Positions 1 through 10,240 of a stretch of 64,000 nucleotides of DNA are shown one piece after another. The first letter of the stretch is position 1; each line of letters starts with the position of its first letter. Both the position numbers and the translations under genes were made by a program. The notes beneath the pieces were generated by a model. The model did no database searches. It was not told the origin of the DNA and saw only the letters and a program-made list of their open reading frames with translations. Source of the stretch: Bacteroidota bacterium (lineage in GTDB: Bacteria; Bacteroidota; Bacteroidia; AKYH767-A; OLB10); the NCBI GenBank assembly GCA_016713525.1, contig JADJOZ010000016.1:1-64000 (forward strand), given 5' to 3'.

Positions 1-3000
1 ATTTCCTGTCCAGCTATACAATACAAAATTGGAGGGAGCAATATCGGTAGCGGCATCAACCGGACCGGCAATAATTATATACTCACCTGAAGCATTTTTC
101 TTCATTTCCCGAATACCTCTGCCTCCAAGATCTAATTGAATAGGTGTCCCAAAGATTGCTGAAACACCTGTGGTTGGATTTCCACTGAATAACGCTGCAA
201 AATTTGTTACTGGAACAATAAGTGCCTTTGTACGGCTTGTAACCGGTATAATTGGAGCACGGAAACAAACGTAAGCAGTGGTATTATCAGGTGCAAATTC
301 CAAGCCCTCAATATTGAAACCTGATCCATCCGGGCTTTCAGGAATTACGCCAACTGCAGCACTCGCAACTAAACCAAAATAGTCAGCTCCCAAACCATGC
401 ACATTATTCTGGTCCCAGCTTAATAAATCAGTTTTCAGGTTATCATATCGGCCTACATATGATAAGGTTGCACTACTACCTGATCCACTGAGATCGGTTG
501 CAAAAATCCTGCTTCTGTTCGGACGGTTATTCCCACTTGATGAGTTATCATGGGATCCTAACCAATAAATTCTGGAACCCGACTTTGCTGATCCTTCAAT
601 ATCAACTTCACGGGGAATTCCACCTGAAATATCTGTAAGACCAAGTGATGATGTGTAATCAAATGAGTTAACGCTAACACCTGAAGTAGTTCTGTTATAT
701 AGTCGCAATGCCTGATTCTCATCATCAGCTACAAACATATAATTTGCATCAACAGAAACTGCAGTTGAAGCATCGCTTCTGCCAATGTGAAATCTGGTAG
801 CAGCAGGTATAACAGCAGCCGCAGAAGCAGCATAGTTAATAATATAGCTAACCGAATCAACACCATCACTCACAGTTAAAGTGATATCACTGTAACCAAC
901 CGCAGCTGGAGTTATTTTTAAGGTTCTGGTATTTCCAGCTCCGGCAACAACAACATTCATTGCAGGAACGACAGTAGTATTGGTACTAGATGTAGTTATT
1001 GTCAATAAGCCCGCAGGTGTTTCAGCATCATCAACAGTAAACTGAATCCCATTCACCGAAAGCTGATCGGTAGCATCATTTATAACACCACTGAAAGCAA
1101 ATGGACTTCCAGGTGGAACGGTTACGGCTTCGTCTATTTGATCCGAAGTAGCAATAACATCCATGACTAAAGTTGGAGCAAGGTTCACAACAGCATCATT
1201 ATCGGTTATAAGAATATTCTGAGAAATAGTTGAACCTAAAATTATTCCTGAAGAGGGATTACTTATACTTACAATCGCAGTCTCATCAGTTTCAGCTATA
1301 GTATCATTCACAACAGTGAAAGTTATAGTGCCTGTAGTGTTGCCTGATAGAATTAATATTTGAATATCAGACAAAGTATAGTCACCTGATGTAATGTCTG
1401 TACCAGTAACAGAAACATCCACAGTTTGGTCGCTGCTGACAGGCTCAGAAGCTGTTGCGGTGAGGGTAATGACAGTTTCATTTGCTTCTGATCCTGCATT
1501 CAAATCAGCACTTAAATCAACCACAATCGGACAAACAGGAAGAACTGTGAAAGTCCAGTCAGCAGGAGTTACAGTTGCAGCCCCGGTTGCATTCCAGTTA
1601 GTTGTGGTAGATGAAATAGCATTTAACAAAAATTGTTTACATGAATTGTACAATGCATCGGCAGTTTTATATCTCAATGCAGAACCGGAAGGAGTGATTG
1701 CAGTGGATCCACCGGTCAGACCTGACGGAACCGAACTGCTACTGCTTCCAATTTTCGCAAAGTAAATGAATGATGATGGAGTAAGATCAGTTATAGCAGA
1801 TGCATTGTAAATATATATTTCCTCATTATTATTTCCAAGACCCAAACCGGAAGTATTAGTCCAATCGTACGTTGCAGAAACTGCAGCACCACCCCAAGGC
1901 AAAACAATAACTGTTCCCGCTGCAATGGTTTGTCCAGCTTTAACAGTAAAAACAGCTTCACCTTCACTTAAGTCAGTAAATGAACTACCACCAGCAGAAC
2001 TTACTTCATTATCATTTACAAAAAATTTAGTGCCTGAAGTCATATCTGTTAAAACCAAGATTGAAAAGTTATCAGGTGAACCACGGGTATTGTAAGCAAT
2101 CACAGCAATATCACCTGCAATTAAATTCGTAACCGGCTGCGTAATGTTTCCGGTAAGTCCTGCAGGCTGAGTCAGATTATAATTTGCTGAGGCAAGACCG
2201 GTCAGGGTATAACCTGAAACAGTCACCGGAATATTATTTCCAATTGCAGATGAAGTAAATTCTGCAACTACAGTTCCTGAAAGTGTAACATCAGCTTCAT
2301 CGCCAATTACAACTCCATTTAATACCGGAGTACCTGCAAGAGTTGCGGATGTAGTTCCATCAAATACTTTAGAATTAACTGTAAGTCCGGTAATGGTAAG
2401 TTCTTTGGTGTTGATTGTAGCTGAAAGACCGGATGGTTGAACCACGGAATAATGTGAAGCATCAGCTCCAGAAAGAGTAAAGGCAGTTGTTACAGGCTTA
2501 TTGGTGCCTGCTAAATCATTATCGAAAGAAGCACCACCGGTAAGTTGAACATCATCACTTCCAACAACTCCACTTAAAGTAGCTCCTGTAATAACAGCAA
2601 CATTAGTTTTGTCGTATTCTTTATCCTGTGCAACAGCATTAATCACTGTTAATTCCTTTACATTAACAATAAGTTCCTGCGCTACAGGAGCAGCAGGGTT
2701 ATAAGAGCCATCTCCAGCCTGATTTGCTGTTATTGTTACTGTACCTGCACCTACTATAGTTACTATATTTCCAGAAATTGTTACGATTGATTCATCTGAA
2801 CTGGTATATGACACCGGTAATCCGGAACTTGCAGTTGCAGTAAGGTTGAAGTCTGCATCACCATAGGTTACAGGAGAAAGTGCATTAAAAGTAATTGTCT
2901 GGTTTTGGAGAGAAGGATTTGTGATATTGGCCGTTAACGTTGGTTGAGTAAGAGAATAATTAGAACTTGCAGAACCCGAAAGCGTGTATCCCGTAACCGT

Positions 3001-4659
3001 TACCGGGATGTTATTTCCAACAGATGATGATGTAAAAGTAGCAACCGGAGTACCTGAAAGAGTTACGTTGCCTAAGTCAACGGTGAGAACACCTGATAAG
3101 GCAGCTGTTCTGCTTAATGTTGCATTGGTATTTCCGTCAAAAACTTTAGAATCGGCAGTAATCCCGGTAATAGTAAGCTCCTTTGGTGTAACTGTACTTG
3201 AAGCAGTAGCAACGTTTACAGTTGATGCTCCGGTACTGGCTAAAGAAATATCGCCTGCATATGGTGAACCTGAAACAGTTGCTGTTTCTTGTAATCTTAC
3301 ATAAACTGTAGTTGAGCTGATTGTGCCGGCCGCACCAACTATCAATGCAGAAGAATTCGTTCCGATAGGTCCACTAAAATCTGAACTTAAACTTACTTCG
3401 TAACCTGCCGGAGGAGTAACGGAAATACCTGCCAGCATATTTGATCCAGAAACATTGAATGAAGTGTTTGCAGATGGAGTTCCATAAACTGTGTTAAGGG
3501 AAGTCAATGTTCCGCTGGCAGAAATTGCAGGAGCTGCAGGTGCTTGCGGTGCAAATGCTACACCTTTAATAATTGTTCCCGCGGGAGTTGAATAAAGAGT
3601 GATGTTGTTTCCGGTGGTTATGCTTATTGATGCATTGTAACCATTAACATCTGTTAATTTAATTAAGTTATTTGCTGTTGTAGCACCATTTCCTGTGGTC
3701 ACATACAAAAATGCTCCTGATCCCGACTTCTCTGCAGCTAAACCAAAACCACCGAATGAAGTTGTATAAGTGCCATTTGAAACCCAGGAACCACTTAATA
3801 AAGAATATTTAAAAATTGTCCCAGCTGTTGGTGACGTTGCATCAAGAACGTAGAGTACATCAAATGAAGCTCCGTTGGAACCTGATGAAACCAAATAAAA
3901 ATCCTGTCTTGATGAATTTCCGTTAGCAAGTCCCGGAAGTGCAGTATAAGTGCCTCCGGAAGGAGCAGAAATTATTCCAACAGGTGGTAAACTTGAAGAA
4001 GAAGTAAATGCATATACAACATTTCCGAATGCTTTAACAGATCTGATGTTTCCTGTAGGACTTGCAGATGTAGATCCATTTGTATAAAAACCGCCCTGAT
4101 CGCCAATATACCAGTTGGTATTATCAACTGTAGCGGCACCTCTTGTTTGATTTCCGGATGATCCGGTATAAGTTGTGTTGAGGGAAATAGTACCGCTACT
4201 ATTCAAAGTTACAACTGCTCTTGGATTGAGTGTGTTTGCATTTGAGCTGGTATTGGTGTTGTTTACACCGGTGAAACAAAACAGTGTTTGATCATTTGAA
4301 TTTCCGGCATACAAAGTAGAGGTTGCCGAACCTGAAACACGAATTGCATTAGCACCGGCACCCGGGATACTGATTGTTTGTATAGGCGACTGACCTGCAG
4401 TAACTTTATCTAATTCCACCACACTTACAGTAGTATTAGAAGCACTGGCTGCGGCAACAAGCACTGCAATGCTAGAACTATTGAACGAAGATTGACCCAT
4501 GGACGGAGTCACTTTCGTAAAAGCAATCACTAATATGAGAATGCTTAATGCTTTACATAAGTACTTTCGAAAACTAGCACTTAATGTTTTACTTTTTTGT
4601 CCCAAATGAATGGAATCAGTCGTCACCCTGCTTCGGGAAACAGCAATTGAATAATTCAT
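1..4659 (-). CDS. Large secreted multidomain protein, YDG/Calx-beta/DUF3616 (3' end outside window)
   Basis: Reading the minus strand from the ATG at 4659 gives an uninterrupted frame of 1553 codons to the window edge, so the C-terminus is missing. Residues about 40-62 are a hydrophobic signal segment ending near SMGQSS. Residues about 65-375 form a propeller-like region rich in Gly, Ser, Thr and Asn. Three YDG-type repeats follow (KVFDGNTNATL near 500, EYDKTNVAVI near 677, KVFDGTTSATL near 764) with a Big-like domain (PVTYGDADFNL) between the first two. A lamin-tail-like segment begins near 844 (LIAGDIAVIAYN), a Calx-beta domain lies about 1040-1160 (NDTIAETDETAIVSI), and a DUF3616-like domain runs from about 1275 to the edge (GIREMKKNASGEYIIIAGP). 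Such architectures are typical of Bacteroidota secreted proteins that end in a T9SS tail; that tail would lie outside the window. The role is unknown, possibly a surface or adhesive protein. Confidence 0.85.
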   Translation of the reverse strand, partial: MNYSIAVSRSRVTTDSIHLGQKSKTLSASFRKYLCKALSILILVIAFTKVTPSMGQSSFNSSSIAVLVAAASASNTTVSVVELDKVTAGQSPIQTISIPGAGANAIRVSGSATSTLYAGNSNDQTLFCFTGVNNTNTSSNANTLNPRAVVTLNSSGTISLNTTYTGSSGNQTRGAATVDNTNWYIGDQGGFYTNGSTSASPTGNIRSVKAFGNVVYAFTSSSSLPPVGIISAPSGGTYTALPGLANGNSSRQDFYLVSSGSNGASFDVLYVLDATSPTAGTIFKYSLLSGSWVSNGTYTTSFGGFGLAAEKSGSGAFLYVTTGNGATTANNLIKLTDVNGYNASISITTGNNITLYSTPAGTIIKGVAFAPQAPAAPAISASGTLTSLNTVYGTPSANTSFNVSGSNMLAGISVTPPAGYEVSLSSDFSGPIGTNSSALIVGAAGTISSTTVYVRLQETATVSGSPYAGDISLASTGASTVNVATASSTVTPKELTITGITADSKVFDGNTNATLSRTAALSGVLTVDLGNVTLSGTPVATFTSSSVGNNIPVTVTGYTLSGSASSNYSLTQPTLTANITNPSLQNQTITFNALSPVTYGDADFNLTATASSGLPVSYTSSDESIVTISGNIVTIVGAGTVTITANQAGDGSYNPAAPVAQELIVNVKELTVINAVAQDKEYDKTNVAVITGATLSGVVGSDDVQLTGGASFDNDLAGTNKPVTTAFTLSGADASHYSVVQPSGLSATINTKELTITGLTVNSKVFDGTTSATLAGTPVLNGVVIGDEADVTLSGTVVAEFTSSAIGNNIPVTVSGYTLTGLASANYNLTQPAGLTGNITQPVTNLIAGDIAVIAYNTRGSPDNFSILVLTDMTSGTKFFVNDNEVSSAGGSSFTDLSEGEAVFTVKAGQTIAAGTVIVLPWGGAAVSATYDWTNTSGLGLGNNNEEIYIYNASAITDLTPSSFIYFAKIGSSSSSVPSGLTGGSTAITPSGSALRYKTADALYNSCKQFLLNAISSTTTNWNATGAATVTPADWTFTVLPVCPIVVDLSADLNAGSEANETVITLTATASEPVSSDQTVDVSVTGTDITSGDYTLSDIQILILSGNTTGTITFTVVNDTIAETDETAIVSISNPSSGIILGSTISQNILITDNDAVVNLAPTLVMDVIATSDQIDEAVTVPPGSPFAFSGVINDATDQLSVNGIQFTVDDAETPAGLLTITTSSTNTTVVPAMNVVVAGAGNTRTLKITPAAVGYSDITLTVSDGVDSVSYIINYAASAAAVIPAATRFHIGRSDASTAVSVDANYMFVADDENQALRLYNRTTSGVSVNSFDYTSSLGLTDISGGIPREVDIEGSAKSGSRIYWLGSHDNSSSGNNRPNRSRIFATDLSGSGSSATLSYVGRYDNLKTDLLSWDQNNVHGLGADYFGLVASAAVGVIPESPDGSGFNIEGLEFAPDNTTAYVCFRAPIIPVTSRTKALIVPVTNFAALFSGNPTTGVSAIFGTPIQLDLGGRGIREMKKNASGEYIIIAGPVDAATDIAPSNFVLYSWTGN

Positions 4660-5176
4660 AATTTTGATGGTTGAAAGGTTTCGGGAATGAATGGTTCAGT
4701 ATTTAAAATGAATGCACAATATTGCATGATTCACTTTAATAAATTGATCACATTTTGTTGTGCTAAAAAGATCAAATTGCTAAATTAATGTTGCAATTTG
4801 TTAACCGAATAATTTTAGGAAAAACAAAAAAATAAATTGCAGTCTACATATTAAAAATAGAAAGATAAACAATGCAAATGACTACTTAAATAGAACAACC
4901 TGAGTATAATAACATGTTGTTGCAATTAAAATTAGTTTCAACCGCAAACATCAAATGTTAATTCGAATGAAGATTCATATTAATTTCTGCTTAAAAATAA
5001 TACATACCAAAATTTACAAATCATGAACAGCAAAAAAAAAGAAGTAATCATTTGCAGATTACTTCCTTATAAATAATGATATACTAAGTACTTTCAGAAA
5101 TATTTCGGCTAAAAAAATTGGGGATAAAATCTCAATAGAATCCTAGCCGAAAAAATGACTCAATCAATCCAACCCA
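4660..5176. other. AT-rich intergenic region
   Basis: This 517-base gap separates two minus-strand genes. It should hold the promoter of the large secreted protein (upstream of 4659), but I could not pick a convincing -7 box. The only clear element is the minus-strand terminator at 5032-5065. No coding potential is seen on either strand. Confidence 0.5.
5032..5065 (-). terminator. Rho-independent terminator of the small secreted protein gene
   Basis: GAAGTAATC at 5041-5049 and GATTACTTC at 5057-5065 are perfect inverted repeats with a 7-base loop. A run of nine A on the plus strand (5032-5040) becomes the U-tract when transcribed on the minus strand. It lies about 110 bases after the stop codon of the gene ending at 5177. 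Confidence 0.75.
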
Positions 5177-5600
5177 TTATTCACGTTTTGGAACAGGCAC
5201 CTCAATCGTTCCAATAACATTTGTACCTTGGTGAAAACCGGAATAAACGCGCAAGACTTCAGTAGTACTTTCCTCTGTACGCCAGTCTGCAGCTCCCGAA
5301 AAACCAGGATCGGTTTCGTCTATTATATTATAGGTTGCTTTGCCAGAAGAATCAAAGTCACCATTATCGCCTTGCATTTGGTCTGTTCCTTTTGGTAAGG
5401 GTAAACTATCAGATTTATTTATTTGCCGGTTAATATTATTTATGGTATCAATATCCGAATTCCGATATGTTGTATCTCTCGGGGTTCGTGTAGTGTCTGT
5501 TCTTTGAACTTGGGCAGTGGCAACCGAAGTTAATGTACCAAATATTACCAGAATAAGAAAATAGAATTTCGCTGATATTAATATTGAATTATTTTTTCAT
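5177..5600 (-). CDS. Small secreted protein of unknown function, frameshifted at its start
   Basis: The minus strand encodes about 140 residues beginning with a clear signal peptide (KFYFLILVIFGTLTSV, then cleavage near ATAQ) followed by a polar mature part rich in Asp, Thr and Ser. The only upstream ATG (5600-5598) is followed by six A (5592-5597), which puts it one base out of frame and gives ATG AAA AAA TAA. With five A the start would read MKNNS and continue into the signal peptide. I therefore treat the gene as one coding sequence with a homopolymer indel. A shorter start at 5377 would lose the signal peptide. No family is recognised. Confidence 0.55.
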
Positions 5601-5952
5601 TTTAGTGGTGATTTAAGGGTTCATATTAATTAGTTGTATACCAGAATTACAATGATGGTGCTGAAAAATATTATATTGACGAATCCATTATTATAAAACT
5701 TTCCAATTGCCTTAGAATAAATATGTTATGACAATAATTAATGAAACTTAGCAGATTTTTTAGGCAATGCCATAAAACTAAATTGTAGTCAAAATGACAC
5801 ACTTGACAATTGATTTTCCAGATATGGGAATTTAATTTCTGCTAAAAAGGTGCACTTTCAGTGAAAGTATACAATCAACAAGCAAAAGTCTTCATCAAAA
5901 AACAATCAAAATAAATTAGTTTATTTGCGCAAAATTCAAATTACCAGGAATT
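5601..5952. other. Divergent intergenic region
   Basis: These 352 AT-rich bases separate the minus-strand small secreted protein from the plus-strand TonB-dependent receptor and must hold both promoters. A TTTATTTG stretch about 30 bases before the receptor start may be part of its -7 box, but it is not a clean TAnnTTTG. I see no cobalamin riboswitch-like motifs and no coding potential. Confidence 0.4.
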
Positions 5953-7929
5953 ATGCAATTTGCCCATCATAAAATTTTAATAATCACCCTTTTAATTACC
6001 AATACGCTCACCACTTTTGCTCAAATTTCTGATACACTTCAGTTAAATGAAGTGAAAATTCAGGCATCAAGAGCCAGCACCGAAGCACTAAATGCTCCGC
6101 GGACGGTTGAACTAATTACTGCTGCACAAATTGCTCAGTTGCCGGTAAAATCGGTGAGTGAGGTGCTTGAATATGCATTGGGAGCTGACTTAAGATCACG
6201 TGGACCCGTTGGCATGCAAAGCGATTTATCGATTCGTGGAGGTTCTTTTGAACAAACTCTTGTTTTACTGAACGGCATTCCTTTAACAGATCCGCAGACT
6301 GGACATCATTCGTTAAATTTACCGGTATCTTTGGATGAAATCCTTCACATTGAAGTTATCCAAGGAGGAGCTGCCCGAATATTCGGACCTAAAGCATTTT
6401 CCGGTGCAATAAATATAGTCACACGCACTGCAGCAAACACCAGTGCAACATTGGCTGTAGAAGGTGGTGAATATGGTTCTTATGGAACATCTGCTCAGGG
6501 AAATGTTGCATTGCCAAAATCCGGTATATCGGCTGGAATTTCCAGATTTTCTACCGATGGTTATATCTCCAATACAGATGGTAACCGGTTGCAGGGAAAT
6601 TTGTTCTATCACACTGCAATTGGGAAGTTAAATGTTTCAGCATTTACAGGTGCTGAACAAAAAGCATTCGGAGCACAGAACTTCTATTCTGCTTCTTTCC
6701 CAAGTCAATTTGAGGAGACCAAACTATATTTTGGTGGTCTTAAACTAGATCATCGGATTAAATCCTGGCAATTTAATTTTACCGGTTCCTACAGACAACA
6801 TCATGATCGCTTTGAACTGTATCGAGAAGGCGCCAACTGGTATGTTCGCAATAATGGCTTTTTCATAATGGGTGACGATACTGCCGCTTCATTTTATAAA
6901 GGCCATAACTATCACCGCACTGATGTTAATGAGACAACTTTACAGATAGTACGCTCCCTGAAAAAACACACATTTTCCGCAGGCGTCAGTTATCGCAATG
7001 AACATATTTACAGCAATGTCTTAGGTGAACCTATGGATAAACCGAAGCATGTTGCCAGTTATCCTGATTATGCGCAATTTCTGCGTGAAGCCGACAGAAA
7101 TGAATACCATGTCTACCTAGAAGATCAGTTTCAAACAGGCAGGTGGTGGGTCAACGGTGGAATACTGATGACTGTTTCTGATGAATATGGAACCAGAGTA
7201 TTTCCGGGAATCGATGTTGCCTACCTTTTTAATCGCTATTTAAGAACCTATGCAAATTTTAATCAGGCAATCAGGTACCCAACTTACACCGATTTGTACT
7301 ACCGTCTTGGAGGTGCAATTGGCAGTATTGGATTGAAACCTGAAAAGTCAGATAACTATGAACTTGGAATACGGTATCAGCAGGAAAGAACAAATGCTCA
7401 GCTGGCAGTATTTCATCGTGCAAGCTCATCACTCATAGACTGGATCCGTAAAAATGGCTCATCAATTACTGAAGCAGCTAATATTACAGCTGTAAACTTT
7501 ACAGGAGTCGACTTTTCCATCCGGCTACAGCCGGAAGCATACCTTACCCTTCTTGATGAAATTCAATTATCTTACACCTTCATTTCAGCTGATGAAAAAA
7601 GCACTGATTTTGAATCGAACTATGCTCTGGATTTCTTAAAGCACAAATGCACTGCAATTTTACAGAAGAAAATTAATGCTGCATTACAAATCTCATTTGC
7701 TGTATCCTATCAGGAACGAGAAGGTGGTTACTTAAAGCCGGGAGCATCCAAAGAAACTGAATATGGCTGGTTCTATACTGCAGATTCAAGGATTACTTAT
7801 TCCAAAGGAATTGGAAAATTATATCTGGATGTGAAAAATATTTTCAATCATGTTTACACCGATATTGGCAACATTCCTCAACCGGGAAGATGGATTACTA
7901 TGGGCATTAAGTTAAACATTAAAAAATAA
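5953..7929 (+). CDS. TonB-dependent receptor, BtuB-like
   Basis: A 658-residue outer-membrane receptor. Residues 1-23 are a signal peptide (LIITLLITNTLTTFAQ). The plug domain follows at about 30-155 with typical signatures (VSEVLEYALGADLR, SIRGGSFEQTLVLLNGIPL, ARIFGPKAFSGAINIVT). The rest alternates as beta-barrel strands and ends in a C-terminal strand, PQPGRWITMGIKLNIKK. Family knowledge: these receptors import cobalamin, siderophores or other ligands using TonB energy, and the plug most resembles the BtuB/CirA type. No SusD partner or carboxypeptidase-like extension is present, so it is not a polysaccharide-utilisation SusC. The substrate cannot be told from sequence. It stands alone between a divergent and a convergent gene. 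Confidence 0.9.
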   Translation: MQFAHHKILIITLLITNTLTTFAQISDTLQLNEVKIQASRASTEALNAPRTVELITAAQIAQLPVKSVSEVLEYALGADLRSRGPVGMQSDLSIRGGSFEQTLVLLNGIPLTDPQTGHHSLNLPVSLDEILHIEVIQGGAARIFGPKAFSGAINIVTRTAANTSATLAVEGGEYGSYGTSAQGNVALPKSGISAGISRFSTDGYISNTDGNRLQGNLFYHTAIGKLNVSAFTGAEQKAFGAQNFYSASFPSQFEETKLYFGGLKLDHRIKSWQFNFTGSYRQHHDRFELYREGANWYVRNNGFFIMGDDTAASFYKGHNYHRTDVNETTLQIVRSLKKHTFSAGVSYRNEHIYSNVLGEPMDKPKHVASYPDYAQFLREADRNEYHVYLEDQFQTGRWWVNGGILMTVSDEYGTRVFPGIDVAYLFNRYLRTYANFNQAIRYPTYTDLYYRLGGAIGSIGLKPEKSDNYELGIRYQQERTNAQLAVFHRASSSLIDWIRKNGSSITEAANITAVNFTGVDFSIRLQPEAYLTLLDEIQLSYTFISADEKSTDFESNYALDFLKHKCTAILQKKINAALQISFAVSYQEREGGYLKPGASKETEYGWFYTADSRITYSKGIGKLYLDVKNIFNHVYTDIGNIPQPGRWITMGIKLNIKK

Positions 7930-7967
7930 ATACGTTTCGAAAATGTTGAAATAAAATGAAGTAAGTT

Positions 7968-9386
7968 TCAATTTTCCGAAATAGTAAACTTAGTTGAAAA
8001 AGTTTGCTCGCCAGTTTGCACCACTGCGATATATAATCCGGCTGCAAAACCTGAAACCGGTATTTGAACCTCCCCTTTCCCCTGAACCAGTCCAACTGCC
8101 TCGTTGGTTAAGAGTTTACCTGTAACATCATAAATAGTTATTCCGACAGACAACGAATTTGGAGTGCTGTATAAGAAGGTGATAAATTCGCTATGAACAG
8201 GATTTCCTGCTGGAACAAAATAGAAATTATTGGGAACGATAACCTTTGGTTTGAAAATTTCAGAGCCATCTAAAATAAAGAGTCCATTTGTAATATCAGA
8301 AGCAATTATATTTCTGGAAGGTAAAAACGGATAGAGTCCCCAGCAGCCATTGTAACTATTGTAGGTCGTATTCTGATCATGAATATCATTATAACCAATT
8401 AGCACGGGATTAGCAGGATCAGAAATATCGTATGCTACTACTCCATCATGATAATATGAAAGCAACAAAATATCATCGACGATATAAGGATTATGGGCAA
8501 CACTTCCGTCAGATGATTGTGGAACCGGCACCTGTAGCATATTCGATCTGATCATACTAACCAATTGCGGATCATGAATATCGGTCATATCGAAGACCTT
8601 TACGCCTTTGCCATGTGCTTCATCCGTAAAGACCATAGTTTTACTGTCGGCTGTCAACCAGGCACTGTGATTGTATGCACTTTCTGGATAAAAATCGATA
8701 ATTGAAATTAGAAACGGGGCTGCAGGATTACTTAAATCATATATCCACAAACCGTTATTTCCATTGGCACAATAAGCGGTATCATTTCTTACAAATGTTT
8801 CGTGCACACTAAAAAATCCAGGATGTGATAAAGTGCCTAATAACTGAGGATTTAGCGGATCGGTAATCGAAAAAATATCCATGGCACCAAATGAGTTATC
8901 GGGTCGGGTATTGGATGCCATATACAAGCGATCCTTCTCCACAAAAACAGTATGACATCTTTTTGAAATAGCATCCGAGTCATAAACCTTTACTACAGAA
9001 TCCGGCAAGTATTGCAGATCGAAAATCTGTAAAGAATTAGTCCCCTGATCGCTTACCGCATAAAGATAATGGTCATATGTTGCATAATCTTTATTGACCA
9101 CCAGCGTAACAGTATCTTTAGTTTTGAAATAACCAACCATTTCAGGTGAAACGGGATCTGTGATATCAAAAAAATAGGTTCCCTGCGTACTTCCAATAAA
9201 AGCATATTCTCTGTCTGCAGCAGCATAACCCCAACATTCACTGAATGCACCGGTCCATGCCGGCGGGATGGCATCATCATCCCAACGGGAAAGAACAGGC
9301 ATATTTAATTGCTGCTGGGCTTTAACCTCGCAGAAATTCGCAAGTATTAAAAACATGCCCAACACCAGTATTCCTGCAGCTTTCAT
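7968..9386 (-). CDS. Secreted LVIVD-repeat (choice-of-anchor B-like) protein with T9SS tail
   Basis: A 472-residue protein with a signal peptide at about 1-23 (ending EVKAQQ). It carries repeated beta-strand units containing DITDPVSPEMVGYF, SITDPLNPQLLGTL, DLSNPAAPFLISI and DISDPANPVLIGY, the LVIVD repeat pattern expected to form a beta-propeller. The C-terminal about 75 residues (from NSLSVGITIYDVTGKLL to FAAGLYIAVVQTGEQTFSTKF) are a typical type IX secretion sorting domain. It is therefore probably exported across the outer membrane and anchored or released. The function of LVIVD proteins is unknown; several are annotated as choice-of-anchor B family. It converges on the TonB receptor gene with a 38-base gap. 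Confidence 0.85.
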   Translation of the reverse strand: MKAAGILVLGMFLILANFCEVKAQQQLNMPVLSRWDDDAIPPAWTGAFSECWGYAAADREYAFIGSTQGTYFFDITDPVSPEMVGYFKTKDTVTLVVNKDYATYDHYLYAVSDQGTNSLQIFDLQYLPDSVVKVYDSDAISKRCHTVFVEKDRLYMASNTRPDNSFGAMDIFSITDPLNPQLLGTLSHPGFFSVHETFVRNDTAYCANGNNGLWIYDLSNPAAPFLISIIDFYPESAYNHSAWLTADSKTMVFTDEAHGKGVKVFDMTDIHDPQLVSMIRSNMLQVPVPQSSDGSVAHNPYIVDDILLLSYYHDGVVAYDISDPANPVLIGYNDIHDQNTTYNSYNGCWGLYPFLPSRNIIASDITNGLFILDGSEIFKPKVIVPNNFYFVPAGNPVHSEFITFLYSTPNSLSVGITIYDVTGKLLTNEAVGLVQGKGEVQIPVSGFAAGLYIAVVQTGEQTFSTKFTISEN

Positions 9387-9430
9387 AAAGCAAATTTAAC
9401 ACAAAATGTCCGGAAATGAAAGGCTCAGGT

Positions 9431-10240
9431 TCAGGATTGCAACAGTTGTGTAATAAGAACCGTCATTCTGCCCTCTGCTTCATTGGCAACACGAACCACT
9501 TCATCATGGGTAATTATTTCAGGTTCGTCGGTACCACCGAGGTCTGTGATAATTGAAATGGCAAAACAGGGCAATCCCATGTGACGGGCCACAATCACTT
9601 CAGGGACAGTTGACATTCCCACAGCATCGGCTCCAATGGTGCGGATGTATCTGTATTCAGCTCGCGTTTCATAGCAGGGTCCGGTAACTGCAGCGTAAAC
9701 ACCAATGTGGCAACGATACTGATTTTTGTGTGCAATCTGCATTGCTTTGCGAATCATGTCCTTATCATAAGGAGCACTCATATCCGGAAAACGAGGTCCC
9801 AGTTCATCATCATTTGGCCCTATCAAAGGATTAAGACCCATTAAATTGATATGATCGTCGATGATCATTAAATCACCAACTTTAAAATTCTGATTAACAC
9901 CACCACTGGCATTTGAAAGATAAAGCTTCGATATACCCAGGAACTTCAATACTCTGACCGGAAACGCAACTTCCTGCATAGAATAACCTTCATAAAAATG
10001 AAAACGGCCCTGCATGGCGACAACTTTTACACCACCCAGTTCGCCAAGGATCAACTTACTTCCGTGACCTTTAACGGTAGAAACAGGAAAACCGGGGATA
10101 TCGGCATAAGCAAGTTCGTGCTCGATCTTGATTTGTTTTACCAAACCACCCAGGCCACTTCCGAGAATAATACCAACCTCAGGTTTAAAACCGGTTTTGT
10201 TTAAGATATAATCAGCTGTTTCTTTTATATTTTGCAACAT
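9431..10240 (-). CDS. punA: Purine nucleoside phosphorylase
   Basis: About 269 residues starting MLQNIKETADYIL. This start overlaps the end of lpxK by 29 bases; an ATG 13 codons further upstream is less likely because it would extend the protein into lpxK without family support. Signatures of the trimeric PNP/MTAP family are clear: GIILGSGLGGL (phosphate-binding loop), GRFHFYEGYSM, LSNASGGVN, VTGPCYETRAEYR and GADAVGMSTVPEVIVARH. The enzyme splits inosine and guanosine with phosphate to base and ribose-1-phosphate in purine salvage. It is the last gene of the TPR-lpxK-punA minus-strand operon; the link with lipid A synthesis is probably only co-transcription. Confidence 0.93.
   Translation of the reverse strand: MLQNIKETADYILNKTGFKPEVGIILGSGLGGLVKQIKIEHELAYADIPGFPVSTVKGHGSKLILGELGGVKVVAMQGRFHFYEGYSMQEVAFPVRVLKFLGISKLYLSNASGGVNQNFKVGDLMIIDDHINLMGLNPLIGPNDDELGPRFPDMSAPYDKDMIRKAMQIAHKNQYRCHIGVYAAVTGPCYETRAEYRYIRTIGADAVGMSTVPEVIVARHMGLPCFAISIITDLGGTDEPEIITHDEVVRVANEAEGRMTVLITQLLQS

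Noticed and set aside
1394..3304. Open frames of 106-123 codons on the plus strand within the first secreted protein gene
   Set aside because: They lie antisense to an uninterrupted 1553-codon minus-strand frame with recognisable domains, and their translation is low-complexity and unlike any protein.
5601..5952. Cobalamin riboswitch upstream of the BtuB-like receptor
   Set aside because: None of the conserved B12-box-like motifs is found in the AT-rich leader.
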